Source: Bacillota bacterium (GTDB lineage Bacteria > Bacillota > Clostridia > Oscillospirales > Ruminococcaceae). Taken from it: 11,940 nucleotides of DNA. Where the stretch lies: positions 1 through 11,940 of the forward strand of contig JAEXAZ010000258.1 of assembly GCA_023394255.1 (NCBI GenBank). The letters are read 5' to 3'. The translations under genes and the position numbers were made by a program. The notes beneath the pieces were generated by a model. That model was not told where the DNA came from and ran no database searches. It saw only the letters and a list, made by a program, of their open reading frames with translations. Below, piece by piece: positions 1 to 6,511 of this stretch (position 1 is the stretch's first letter; each line of letters begins with the position of its first letter).

Positions 1-373
1 GCGATGGGTTCTCCAATATCGGATCAATGTACCGTTTCCTGATTACGCCTTCCTCCCGCCCGAACACCGACGGGTCCAGCGTGATGGCAAAATACGAACA
101 GCTTTGATCGTCAATTGCCCATCCCATATGCAAAGAGTTTGCGTTTGAAAACAGACACTCGCCGGCTGATACGATATAATCTTTGTGGTTCACCTGAATC
201 TTGATCTTTCCGGAATACACATAGGCTAATTCAATCTCTTTGTGCCAATGGCAGGCAAACCGTTCCCCGTTGTAATAGAGGATATCTTCATAGCCGATGC
301 TGAAGGGAAACTCCGCCGTTCCGTGCATTTTGACCTCCCGCCGGCTTTCGTCCGTAACAATCTCCCGTTCCAT
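1..373 (-). CDS. AraC-family transcriptional regulator, N-terminal part (3' end outside window)
   Basis: The minus-strand frame starting at ATG 373-371 runs open to the window edge, giving about 124 residues with no stop. The visible part matches the cupin-like ligand-binding arm of AraC/XylS regulators: a CHWHKEIEL motif near residues 41-49, then the repeated pattern of a beta-barrel with conserved glycines (YVYSGKIKIQV, then VSAGECLFSNANSLHMGW). In this family the cupin binds a sugar or other small effector and two C-terminal helix-turn-helix motifs, which would lie beyond the window, bind DNA. It is therefore inferred to be a cytoplasmic regulator. A near-consensus promoter at 447-474 reads into it. 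The ribosome site is G-rich but poor (a G6 run at about -12), and a later in-frame ATG with less upstream support is possible. It diverges from the HAD phosphatase, which may or may not be its target. The effector cannot be told. Confidence 0.8.
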   Translation of the reverse strand, partial: MEREIVTDESRREVKMHGTAEFPFSIGYEDILYYNGERFACHWHKEIELAYVYSGKIKIQVNHKDYIVSAGECLFSNANSLHMGWAIDDQSCSYFAITLDPSVFGREEGVIRKRYIDPILENPS

Positions 374-434
374 CCCCAAGCCCCCCAATTTTGCAAGATA
401 TTGATATAACAAAGCAAAAAAACGATATCCTATA

Positions 435-480
435 GCAGTTATCTGCATTATACTAGTATTAAGGCAGATGTCAACTGCCT
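435..480. promoter_or_regulatory. Inverted repeats overlapping the regulator promoter (possible operators)
   Basis: AGGCAG (462-467) and CTGCCT (475-480) form a 6-bp inverted repeat across the -35 box, spaced by 7 nt. GCAG (435-438) and CTGC (443-446) form a second, shorter one just downstream of the -10. Both contain the same GCAG/CTGC half-site. Sites placed like this commonly serve repressors, and autoregulation by the AraC-type protein or control by another factor is possible. Function is inference. Confidence 0.4.
447..474 (-). promoter_or_regulatory. Near-consensus sigma-A promoter of the AraC-type regulator
   Basis: On the minus strand TTGACA (474-469) is followed after 16 nt by TATAAT (452-447). 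Both hexamers are exact consensus, with spacing one short of the optimum. It points at the regulator starting at 373 and leaves a leader of about 65 nt. Confidence 0.8.
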
Positions 481-534
481 GAAAAGTTTACAGCGCACAG
501 GCGCAAAAGCGGCGGTGAAGGATGGTGGGATAAG

Positions 535-1182
535 ATGCTGCGATGTGTCATTTTTGATATGGACGGTACGATCGCCGACACGCTGCCGTTATGCATCACC
601 TGTTTTCGCAAATCGATTGAAACTATCTCCAAAAAACGGCTGACAGACAAGGAAATTATCGATACATTCGGGCCCTCCGAAGAAGGGACCATTTCCGCAT
701 TGCTGCCCGGTCACTTCGAGGAAGGGTTAAACCTCTATCTGAAGTATTACGGGGAACTCCACCCCTTGATGTGCCCCAGACCATTCTATGGGATCTCCTC
801 CCTGTTCTTTCTGATAAAACGCGCCGGTGTCAGGATTGCGCTTGTAACAGGGAAAGGCGAAAAGTCCCTGAAAATTACTTTGGGGGTTTTGGGATTAGGG
901 AACTGGTTTGACTGGATGGAAACCGGAAAGCCGGAAGGTCCAAGCAAACCGGAGGGGATACAAAAGGTTCTGGATGCGCTGAAAATCCTTCCGGACGAGG
1001 CGGTATATATCGGAGACGCGCCCAGCGATATCCTTTCGGCACGAAAAGCTGGCTTGCCGGTCATTTCCGCCGCATGGGCGGCGACTGCCGATATTGAGGA
1101 TTTGCAAAGGCAAAAACCCGATCGGATTTGCTTTACGGTAAGGGATTTAATCCTATATCTGCGTTCGACGTACAATCTTTGA
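535..1182 (+). CDS. HAD-superfamily phosphatase (phosphoglycolate phosphatase/PpaX-like)
   Basis: A 215-residue soluble protein with all four HAD motifs in order. Motif I is DMDGT with nucleophile Asp8 and acid/base Asp10. Motif II is VTGKG with Thr105. Motif III is Lys138 in SKPEG. Motif IV is GDAPSD with Asp161 and Asp165 for magnesium. The insert between motif I and II (about residues 16-85) is a helical C1 cap like that of phosphoglycolate phosphatase, beta-phosphoglucomutase and the pyrophosphatase PpaX. It should hydrolyse a small phosphate monoester in the cytoplasm through an aspartyl-phosphate intermediate; the substrate cannot be read from sequence. ATG 535 is chosen because no ATG, GTG or TTG lies in frame shortly upstream. 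Its ribosome site (GGTGGGA) is weak, suggesting modest translation. The gene stands alone, diverges from the AraC-type regulator and ends in a terminator at 1208-1233. No clear promoter was found upstream. Confidence 0.9.
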   Translation: MLRCVIFDMDGTIADTLPLCITCFRKSIETISKKRLTDKEIIDTFGPSEEGTISALLPGHFEEGLNLYLKYYGELHPLMCPRPFYGISSLFFLIKRAGVRIALVTGKGEKSLKITLGVLGLGNWFDWMETGKPEGPSKPEGIQKVLDALKILPDEAVYIGDAPSDILSARKAGLPVISAAWAATADIEDLQRQKPDRICFTVRDLILYLRSTYNL

Positions 1183-1207
1183 CAGGATGAAATCGCCTCC
1201 ATTTGCG

Positions 1208-1233
1208 CCACCCGCCGGCCGGGTGGTTTTTTT
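1208..1233 (+). terminator. Intrinsic terminator of the HAD phosphatase gene
   Basis: A perfect 7-bp GC-rich stem, CCACCCG (1208-1214) with CGGGTGG (1220-1226), has a 5-nt loop and is followed directly by seven T. Confidence 0.9.
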
Positions 1234-1357
1234 ATATCTTCCGGATGATTTTGGAAGCTTCATCGGTCTCTTTTCGCATATTTCGGCTTTCTGCCATCAA
1301 CGGCGGGCCCTGTAGTTCAGCGTTTTAAATCAGCGAGGAAATTTTTGTATGAATTGC
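1234..1357. other. Intergenic stretch without recognised content
   Basis: Between the phosphatase terminator and the symporter promoter I see no open frame with a ribosome site, no strong hairpin and no repeat. Confidence 0.5.
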
Positions 1358-1386
1358 TTGTGTAAGAGCTGAAATTATGATAAAAT
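1358..1386 (+). promoter_or_regulatory. Probable sigma-A promoter of the symporter gene
   Basis: TTGTGT (1358-1363), 17 nt, then TAAAAT (1381-1386) within an AT-rich patch. The -35 is only a partial match. The resulting leader is about 108 nt, and no known riboswitch pattern was recognised in it. Confidence 0.5.
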
Positions 1387-1501
1387 ATATTAAATTTTTT
1401 GTTCTCTTTGTGTGTTGTGTTCCACATGCAAATAGCGCAAAATCAGCTAAATGCAATGCGTTTGCGGACTGCAGGAAGTCGAATTTTGAGGAGGAGTTAT
1501 C

Positions 1502-2908
1502 TTGTTAGAGCAGATGAACAGTTGGATTAATTATGTCGATGGAATTGTTTGGGGCCTTCCGCTGATTTTATTGGTAATGGCAGTGGGTATCCTGTTAACC
1601 TTACGCACGGGCGTGCTTCAGGTGCGGCATCTTCCCAGGGCGCTGAAGTTCATGGTGAAAAATGAAGAGGGCGGAACCGGTGAAGTTACAAGCTTTGGAG
1701 CTTTATGCACCGCTCTTTCCGCAACAATTGGAACGGGCAATATCGTCGGCGTCGCCACGGCGCTGGTATCCGGCGGCCCCGGAGCATTGTTCTGGATGTG
1801 GATGGCCGCGTTCTTCGGCATGGCCACAAAATATGCCGAAGGGCTCCTGGCAATCAAGTTCCGTAAGATCGAGCCGGACGGCCATGTTTTGGGCGGGCCT
1901 TTTTATTACATTGAAAACGGTATGGGCAAAAACTGGAAATGGCTTGCGAAGCTGTTCGCTTTTTTGGGCGCTGCCGCCGGCCTGTTCGGTATTGGTACAT
2001 TTGTTCAGGTGAACGGCATCACCTCGTCCATTCAAAACTTTTTTGACGCGGACAGCGTGAATACGGTAAATCTGTTCGGGCATGCCTATTCCTGGGCGGT
2101 TATTATCGGAGGCTTAATCGTTACCCTGTGCGCCGGCCTGGTAATCATCGGCGGCATCAAAAGAATTGCAAGCGTTTCCCAGGTAGTTGTGCCATTTATG
2201 GCAATCATCTATGTCGTGGTTTGCTTGATGATTTTGATTTTCAACCTTTCAAAAATCCCCGCCGCGGTTGTAGAGGTCTTCCAATCGGCATTCGGACTCA
2301 GAGCAGTTGCCGGCGGAGCGCTTGGCACAATGCTTGTAGCAATGCAAAAAGGTGTGGCAAGGGGTATCTTCTCAAATGAATCAGGGCTTGGAAGCGCTCC
2401 GATTGCCGCCGCGGCCGCGCAGACGAAGGAGCCTGTCCGGCAGGGGCTCGTTTCAATGACCGGTACCTTCATTGACACCATCATCATCTGCACGATGACC
2501 GGTCTGAGCATCGTACTGACCGGAACCTGGGATATTGGATTGGAAGGCGTTTCCGTCACCACGGCGGCTTTTCAGCAGGGGCTCCCGTTTAATTCCAATG
2601 TTTCTTCGTTTATCCTTATGATGTGCCTGGTCTTTTTTGCCTTTACCACAATTATCGGCTGGAACTATTACGGCGAACGCTGCCTTGAATACTTTGTGAA
2701 CGGAAAACAAAAAGCCATCCTTGTTTACCGCTGGTTATATATTTTCGCCGTTTTCATCGGCCCTTACATGACGGTCGAGGCAGTTTGGAATATTTCCGAC
2801 ATTTTTAACGGAATGATGGCTTTCCCGAATCTGATCGCGTTGATTGCTTTGAGCGGTGTTGTTGTCCGGGAAACCAAAACATATTTTGAGCGAAATACAA
2901 AAATCTGA
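1502..2908 (+). CDS. Sodium:alanine/glycine symporter (AgcS/AlsT family)
   Basis: A 468-residue polytopic membrane protein of the alanine or glycine:cation symporter family, which imports alanine or glycine with sodium. It carries the family signature GGPGALFWMWMAAFFG at about residues 90-105, preceded by ATIGTGNIVGVATAL. It also has the conserved SNESGLGSAPIAAAAAQT segment after the central helices and many hydrophobic spans to the C terminus. Length matches the usual 450-490 residues, so it looks complete. The start is TTG 1502: a GAGGAGGAG ribosome site at 1488-1496 ends 5 nt upstream, while the first in-frame ATG (1514) is too far from it. The gene is monocistronic, with its own promoter (1358-1386) and a strong terminator (2934-2972). 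Substrate preference between alanine, glycine and relatives cannot be settled here; glutamine transport has also been reported in this family. Confidence 0.95.
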   Translation: MLEQMNSWINYVDGIVWGLPLILLVMAVGILLTLRTGVLQVRHLPRALKFMVKNEEGGTGEVTSFGALCTALSATIGTGNIVGVATALVSGGPGALFWMWMAAFFGMATKYAEGLLAIKFRKIEPDGHVLGGPFYYIENGMGKNWKWLAKLFAFLGAAAGLFGIGTFVQVNGITSSIQNFFDADSVNTVNLFGHAYSWAVIIGGLIVTLCAGLVIIGGIKRIASVSQVVVPFMAIIYVVVCLMILIFNLSKIPAAVVEVFQSAFGLRAVAGGALGTMLVAMQKGVARGIFSNESGLGSAPIAAAAAQTKEPVRQGLVSMTGTFIDTIIICTMTGLSIVLTGTWDIGLEGVSVTTAAFQQGLPFNSNVSSFILMMCLVFFAFTTIIGWNYYGERCLEYFVNGKQKAILVYRWLYIFAVFIGPYMTVEAVWNISDIFNGMMAFPNLIALIALSGVVVRETKTYFERNTKI

Positions 2909-2933
2909 CAGACAGGTCTTCTTTCGAAAAATG

Positions 2934-2972
2934 ATGGCGGCGTTGTGTAAACAATGCCGCCATTGTTTTTTT
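2934..2972 (+). terminator. Intrinsic terminator of the symporter gene
   Basis: A 13-bp stem, ATGGCGGCGTTGT (2934-2946) with ACAATGCCGCCAT (2951-2963), contains one G-T pair and a GTAA loop. It is followed by TTG and then a T-run to 2972. Confidence 0.9.
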
Positions 2973-3140
2973 ACAAACAGACAAAGCGCCGTCGGTTCCC
3001 GACGGCGCTTTGTCTAAAACTGATTTTTTTTAACGGAAATCAGGGTTACTGGAGAGTTACCTGATATCCGCCTTGCGGAGGAAATCCCGTAAGGGATCTT
3101 GCAAGCACATTTATCATCCACAGGTCAGTACCTGTTCTGA
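2965..3140 (-). ncRNA. Candidate structured small RNA, minus strand, function unknown
   Basis: There is no credible open frame here. On the minus strand, from the 5' end, the segment holds five local helices. They are ACAGGT/ACCTGT (3135-3120, 4-nt loop), ATCCC/GGGAT (3097-3084), TCCGC/GCGGA (3079-3067), ATCAGG/CCTGAT (3065-3039, extended by an imperfect inner stem), and a perfect 15-bp hairpin with a 3-nt loop at 3013-2981. The last is followed on this strand by a T-rich tail (TTTGTCTGTTTGT). A promoter with TATAAT sits just upstream at 3146-3174, so transcript start and stop are both placed. A competing helix, CTGATTT/AAATCAG (3043-3020), excludes the ATCAGG/CCTGAT helix, so two folds are possible. 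I do not recognise the family. It could instead be a long-range leader or a structured palindromic repeat. Confidence 0.45.
2981..3013. terminator. 15-bp perfect inverted repeat, probable terminator of the minus-strand RNA
   Basis: ACAAAGCGCCGTCGG (2981-2995) pairs fully with 2999-3013 around a TTC loop. On the minus strand the tail is T-rich but interrupted; on the plus strand an uninterrupted run of eight T comes only 10 nt later (3024-3031). It lies back to back with the symporter terminator and may also act as a barrier between convergent transcripts. A hairpin with a related GCGCCG stem occurs at 10241-10275. Confidence 0.6.
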
Positions 3141-3145
3141 TAATG

Positions 3146-3174
3146 ATTATATTTTAGGATACGGCTGTTGAAAA
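3146..3174 (-). promoter_or_regulatory. Minus-strand promoter of the candidate small RNA
   Basis: TTTTCA (3174-3169), 17 nt, then an exact TATAAT (3151-3146), with an A-rich stretch upstream of the -35. Transcription would start near 3139, right before the first hairpin. No minus-strand protein frame follows, so the product should be an RNA. Confidence 0.6.
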
Positions 3175-3265
3175 CGAATTGATTCTTGATTGTTTTTAGA
3201 TGTTTCTTTTATGGAAATTATATGAAAATCGCCTTGTTACCGTGCTTTACCTGAAAAAAATGGGT

Positions 3266-3289
3266 CTGTGTTCTTTGCTGTTTTGTTTC
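3266..3289. promoter_or_regulatory. Tandem 12-bp direct repeat just upstream of the promoter of the first regulator
   Basis: CTGTGTTCTTTG (3266-3277) and CTGTTTTGTTTC (3278-3289) are direct copies, and the second abuts the -35 box. The second differs at only two of 12 positions from CCGTTTTGTAAC at 9986-9997 upstream of the surface-protein promoter. OmpR/PhoB-family proteins bind direct repeats with a period near one helical turn, so this may be a site for one of the regulators encoded here. Confidence 0.35.
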
Positions 3290-3290
3290 G

Positions 3291-3319
3291 TTGACTTCCA
3301 GTATCGCTCCATTTATAAT
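3291..3319 (+). promoter_or_regulatory. Strong sigma-A promoter of the first orphan regulator
   Basis: TTGACT (3291-3296), exactly 17 nt, then TATAAT (3314-3319). It leaves a leader of about 88 nt before the ATG at 3414. Confidence 0.85.
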
Positions 3320-3413
3320 AGATATAGCTGGAAAAAACCATCCATTTTCTGACTGGACATATGATTGAATTTTTAGGAGTTCCCAATAGATAAAATGAAC
3401 AGGAGGTTTCACT

Positions 3414-4148
3414 ATGACCCCAACAATTCTTCTGGCAGCGAACGAAGCAGATCCTTTCTCTGCAGAAACCGTACGCCAAAACCGCATCCGATTGACGAAG
3501 CGAATGTTCGACGAAGGCTGGCATGTTTTATCCGCCACGTCGAAGGAGCAGCTTCTGGCAAAGATCACTTCCGATCAGGATGTCACCGCCATTGTACTGG
3601 ATGGAACCGGGCGGATAAATACCCAGGATTACAGCGATTCCGGATTGAGATCTTTGCGGGACCTTACCGACGCGCCGATTCTGATCATTACCGATTCGTC
3701 TGATGAAAGAAGCGACCTGGATATCTTAAACAGCGGCATCGACGGATTTCTGCACCAGCCGGTCAGCGATTCCATGATTATTGCTTACATGAAGAATCTG
3801 CTGAAACGAACGGGCGCCTTTGTGCGCAAAAAGATTGAATACGGAGGCCTGTACATTAACCAGTCCGAGCATACTGTCGAGGCAGACGGCATTCCCGTGA
3901 CCCTGACCCCAAAGGAATTTGAACTGCTCTTTTATTTTGCGCAAAACCCCAACCTCGCGCTGACGCGATATCAGATTTTGAAAAATGCATGGGGGTCCAG
4001 CTACGACGGCAGCGAGCGCACCGTTGACAGCCATGTCAAATCACTGCGTGGAAAATTGGGAAAAATGGGGAACCATATTCTTACCATTCGTTCTGTCGGA
4101 TATAAATTTACTTACGACAAACCTGTAGAGGCCGAAAAATCAGTATGA
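3414..4148 (+). CDS. Orphan OmpR-family regulator with degenerate receiver domain
   Basis: A 244-residue cytoplasmic DNA-binding protein. Residues about 4-125 have the length and strand pattern of a response-regulator receiver. Several phosphorylation residues are altered: the N-terminal acidic pair reads NE (10-11), and the conserved Lys of the KP motif is Gln115 (FLHQPV). Asp63 and Thr93 remain at the phospho-acceptor and switch positions. Residues about 141-236 form an intact OmpR/PhoB winged helix, with TLTPKEFELLFYF, recognition-helix region SERTVDSHVKSLRGKLG, and the terminal wing RSVGYKF. This points to DNA binding without normal phosphotransfer, as in atypical response regulators; a role for Asp63 cannot be excluded. 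AGGAGGT at 3401-3407 fixes the ATG at 3414. No kinase is paired with it. Its winged helix is clearly closer to that of the gene at 6512 than to the canonical regulator at 4350, suggesting duplication. Confidence 0.85.
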   Translation: MTPTILLAANEADPFSAETVRQNRIRLTKRMFDEGWHVLSATSKEQLLAKITSDQDVTAIVLDGTGRINTQDYSDSGLRSLRDLTDAPILIITDSSDERSDLDILNSGIDGFLHQPVSDSMIIAYMKNLLKRTGAFVRKKIEYGGLYINQSEHTVEADGIPVTLTPKEFELLFYFAQNPNLALTRYQILKNAWGSSYDGSERTVDSHVKSLRGKLGKMGNHILTIRSVGYKFTYDKPVEAEKSV

Positions 4149-4164
4149 TTTCGGTTTCTTTTTT
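4132..4164 (+). terminator. Intrinsic terminator overlapping the stop codon of the first regulator
   Basis: CCGAAAAATCA (4132-4142) pairs with TGATTTCGG (4146-4154), with a 2-nt bulge, and is followed by a T-rich run to 4164. The TGA stop (4146-4148) lies in the descending arm. Confidence 0.6.
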
Positions 4165-4215
4165 ATATTCACAAATTTACAATAAAACCGGAACACAAAT
4201 CTCATCAACAATTCA

Positions 4216-4243
4216 TTGAAAACTCACTTGTTTTTTATAAAAT
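4216..4243 (+). promoter_or_regulatory. Probable promoter of the two-component operon
   Basis: TTGAAA (4216-4221), 16 nt, then TAAAAT (4238-4243). It is the best match upstream of the response regulator, but a hairpin with a T-run lies directly downstream. Confidence 0.45.
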
Positions 4244-4249
4244 AAAGAA

Positions 4250-4282
4250 AATCCCACCTGTCAAACTGGCAGATGGGATTTT
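4250..4282 (+). terminator. Hairpin with T-run in the leader of the two-component operon
   Basis: AAAATCCCACCTG pairs with CAGATGGGATTTT (one mismatch) around a 9-nt loop and ends in five T. It may be a second terminator for the upstream regulator gene. If the promoter at 4216-4243 is real, it is instead an attenuator that transcripts of the two-component operon must pass. I saw no known ligand-binding RNA in the remaining leader (4283-4334). Confidence 0.6.
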
Positions 4283-4349
4283 TACGTAATGGGTCCGGAG
4301 CAAATCCATAAGGCCGGTCAATCATTTATGATGCAGGAGGGATTTTGAC

Positions 4350-5036
4350 ATGTCTACAATATTGGTTGTCGATGACAGCCCCAAAATTCGCCGTTTGCTG
4401 GAAATATTCCTGAAAGCGGAAGGCTTTGAGGTTCTTCTGGCAGAGGACGGGGCCCAGGTTGCATCCATTTTGGAAAGCCACGTTGTCAATCTGATGATTG
4501 CAGATATCATGATGCCAAACCTTGATGGATATCAGCTGATAAAAACGATGCGGGAAAATCATAACGAAATTCCCGTATTGATTTTGACGGCCAAATGTAC
4601 CTTTGCCGATAAGAAACAGGGATTCGATTTTGGAGCCGACGATTATATGACAAAACCCGTTGATATCGAAGAAATGCTGCTGCGCATCAAAGCACTGCTC
4701 AGACGCAGCAGAATCTATACGGAAAACAAAATTGTTATTGGGGATATTGTGGTGGACCAGAACAAACTGGAAGTGCAGACGCCGGACATCTCCCTAATCT
4801 TACCGCAGAAAGAATTTTATCTGTTATATAAGCTGCTTTCCTATCCGGGAAAGATATTCACGCGTCAGGAACTGATGGATGAAATTTGGGGTATGGACAG
4901 CGAATCGACGCCCAGAACGGTTGATGTCCACATTAAACGCCTTCGAAAGCACTTTGAAAACGTAAAAAAATTCGAGATTGTTACTGTGCGCGGAATTGGT
5001 TATAAATGTGTCATCCATACGGAGGAAAGAAAATGA
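4350..5036 (+). CDS. OmpR/PhoB-family response regulator, canonical
   Basis: A 228-residue response regulator with an intact receiver: acidic pair Asp8-Asp9, phospho-acceptor Asp52 (IADIMMP), switch Thr80 and Lys102 in TKP. After a linker at about 120-128 comes an OmpR/PhoB winged helix (PQKEFYLLYKLL, then RTVDVHIKRLRKHF, ending VRGIGYKC). It should accept phosphate from the histidine kinase encoded immediately downstream, with which it overlaps by 4 nt (ATGA), and then bind tandem repeats at target promoters. An AGGAGG site at 4335-4340 with a 9-nt spacer supports the ATG at 4350. It is the only one of the three winged-helix proteins in this island with a complete phosphorylation site, so it is the likely input point. 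Signal and regulon are unknown; the neighbouring surface-protein genes are candidate targets. Confidence 0.95.
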   Translation: MSTILVVDDSPKIRRLLEIFLKAEGFEVLLAEDGAQVASILESHVVNLMIADIMMPNLDGYQLIKTMRENHNEIPVLILTAKCTFADKKQGFDFGADDYMTKPVDIEEMLLRIKALLRRSRIYTENKIVIGDIVVDQNKLEVQTPDISLILPQKEFYLLYKLLSYPGKIFTRQELMDEIWGMDSESTPRTVDVHIKRLRKHFENVKKFEIVTVRGIGYKCVIHTEERK

Positions 5037-6322
5037 AACGAAGCATCTATCTGGAGCTCGTGCTGATGATGACTGTCATCATATTTTTTACGATAGCGAT
5101 CCCTTCTGTCGTCTTACAAATCAAAACGGACTTCGCCATAGAGAATTATCTGCAAACCGAGGTAATCGATCATGCCAAAAACAGCATTTCCATCATGGAG
5201 GATTACAACCTGCCGCCGGCCGCTTTTCTAAAAATGGTTGATTTCGATTTTATTTATACAGAAATCAGGGCGGACATTTCTTCATTAAACCTCGGCAAGG
5301 AAAATTGGCGGCAGTTAAGGGATGAACAAATTACGCTTTTGCAGGATCGGAATCCAACCCGTTTCACCGCCGTCGCAAGTTATGGAACTGATTATATGGT
5401 CATGCGTTGGGATGCCGCCCCCCTTTCCAAGACGGTAAAGCGCCTGGGCTCTTTCTTCATCGGCTGTTCGCTGCTGCTCGGTTTTGCCACTACGCTGATT
5501 GCGGGGCGCTATGCGACAAAGGTATACCGGGATTTAAGGTTCGCCACCCAGAAGATTGCCGCGGGAGATTTTACCCAGATGCTGCCCGAGCGCCGGCACC
5601 CCGAAGAACTGGTCTCCCTGATTGACAGCTTCAACAAGATGACGGTTCAGCTGCAAAGCATAGAAATGCTGCGCAGCAGCTTCATATCCGACGTTTCCCA
5701 CCAGTTCAAAACGCCGCTGACCGTCATTGAAGGGTTTGCGGGGCTGTTGGAACATACCGGCGACGAATCGGTTCGGATTGAGTGCGCCGAAGCGATCTCC
5801 TGTGAAGTTCATCGCCTTTCCCAGCTGACCGACAGCATTCTCCTGCTTAACCGCCTGGACAACGGGACCTTTCCCCTGCAAATGGCTCCCGTATCGATCG
5901 ATGAGCAGATACGTCTGGCGCTGGCCCTGAACGAAGCAAACTGGAGCGCCAAAAATTTGGACATCCATGTCCGGCTGGAGAAATTTACCGTTAACGGAAA
6001 CGATGCGCTGCTGTCACAGGTCTGGATAAATTTAATCGACAACGCGATTAAATTTTCGCCCCCGAACGGCTCCATCCTGATTACTCTGAAAAAAATCGTC
6101 CCGAACCACTGTTCCGTCAGTGTCAGCAACGGCGGCACCCCGATTCCGCGAGAGAAATTATCGCATATTTTCGAAAAATTTTTCAGGGCAGACAGTTCGG
6201 GAACAACCGAAGGCAGCGGGCTTGGCCTTTCGATCGTGCAGCGGGTAGTCCAGCTGCATCACGGGTCGGCTGAGGTTACCAGCGATGCTGAAACAGGCAC
6301 GACCTTTACCGTCTTTCTATAG
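5033..6322 (+). CDS. Membrane sensor histidine kinase (VanS-like architecture)
   Basis: A 429-residue kinase from ATG 5033, chosen over an in-frame ATG 27 nt upstream because GGAGG at 5021-5025 fits it and it gives the classic 4-nt ATGA overlap with the regulator. Order of parts: membrane helix about 7-28, an extracytoplasmic sensor of roughly 105 residues, membrane helix 138-158, HAMP about 159-210, and dimerisation domain with phospho-acceptor His223 in SDVSHQFKTPL. The ATPase domain follows, with N-box Asn337 (LIDNAIKF), F-box (IFEKFFRAD) and G-box GSGLGLS at 394-400. The first G-box reads SNGGTPI, with Asn replacing the usual Asp, a variant common in Firmicute kinases. It should sense an envelope signal and phosphorylate the regulator encoded upstream. 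The sensor domain matched no family I recognise, so the signal is unknown. Confidence 0.95.
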   Translation: MKRSIYLELVLMMTVIIFFTIAIPSVVLQIKTDFAIENYLQTEVIDHAKNSISIMEDYNLPPAAFLKMVDFDFIYTEIRADISSLNLGKENWRQLRDEQITLLQDRNPTRFTAVASYGTDYMVMRWDAAPLSKTVKRLGSFFIGCSLLLGFATTLIAGRYATKVYRDLRFATQKIAAGDFTQMLPERRHPEELVSLIDSFNKMTVQLQSIEMLRSSFISDVSHQFKTPLTVIEGFAGLLEHTGDESVRIECAEAISCEVHRLSQLTDSILLLNRLDNGTFPLQMAPVSIDEQIRLALALNEANWSAKNLDIHVRLEKFTVNGNDALLSQVWINLIDNAIKFSPPNGSILITLKKIVPNHCSVSVSNGGTPIPREKLSHIFEKFFRADSSGTTEGSGLGLSIVQRVVQLHHGSAEVTSDAETGTTFTVFL

Positions 6323-6393
6323 ACGCCGAAGGCTGCACAAATATGGCGATTCCGCTTACACGCACGGCAAATATATAATTTATACAAAAAAGG

Positions 6394-6435
6394 TTCACAT
6401 TATTTTCACATTTAGGTTTCTAAAGTTAACCTTAG
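6394..6435 (+). promoter_or_regulatory. Four tandem ~10.5-bp repeats, probable OmpR/PhoB-type binding site
   Basis: TTCACATT at 6394 and 6405 are exact copies 11 bp apart. They are followed by weaker copies GTTTCTAAAG (6416-6425) and TTAACCTTAG (6426-6435). The last covers the -35 position of a promoter that has a good -10 but no good -35. Direct repeats with one-turn spacing abutting a weak -35 are the usual layout of PhoB/PhoP-activated promoters; Bacillus PhoP sites are TTAACA-like repeats about 11 bp apart. Which protein binds is inference. Confidence 0.5.
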
Positions 6436-6451
6436 TGAAATATTAGTCCTT

Positions 6452-6457
6452 TATAAT
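6452..6457 (+). promoter_or_regulatory. Minus-10 element of the second orphan regulator
   Basis: Exact TATAAT, with no acceptable -35 at 16-18 nt (the 17-nt position reads ACCTTA). Together with the repeats just upstream this looks like an activator-dependent promoter. The leader to the GTG start is about 48 nt. Confidence 0.5.
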
Positions 6458-6511
6458 AGAAAATATTGAGAATTATGGAAGAAATATCTAATTGACAGGA
6501 GGAAATACCAA

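Noticed and set aside
226..417. Minus-strand 63-codon frame overlapping the AraC-type gene
   Set aside because: It is out of frame with the cupin-domain reading frame that starts at 373 and matches a known family; it has no domain of its own.
2965..3140. 6S RNA
   Set aside because: The length is suitable, but the 5' and 3' ends do not pair and there is no long hairpin with a central bubble; the segment is a row of local hairpins.
3221..3253. Ten-codon plus-strand frame (MKIALLPCFT)
   Set aside because: It has no ribosome site upstream and precedes the mapped promoter, so nothing supports translation.
3218..3568. Minus-strand frames upstream of and into the first regulator
   Set aside because: They overlap the promoter, leader and 5' end of a well-supported plus-strand gene and show no ribosome site or recognisable motif.
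5006..5035. Upstream ATG as start of the histidine kinase
   Set aside because: It would add nine residues encoded inside the regulator's 3' end with no ribosome site, whereas ATG 5033 has GGAGG at 5021-5025 and the usual ATGA overlap.
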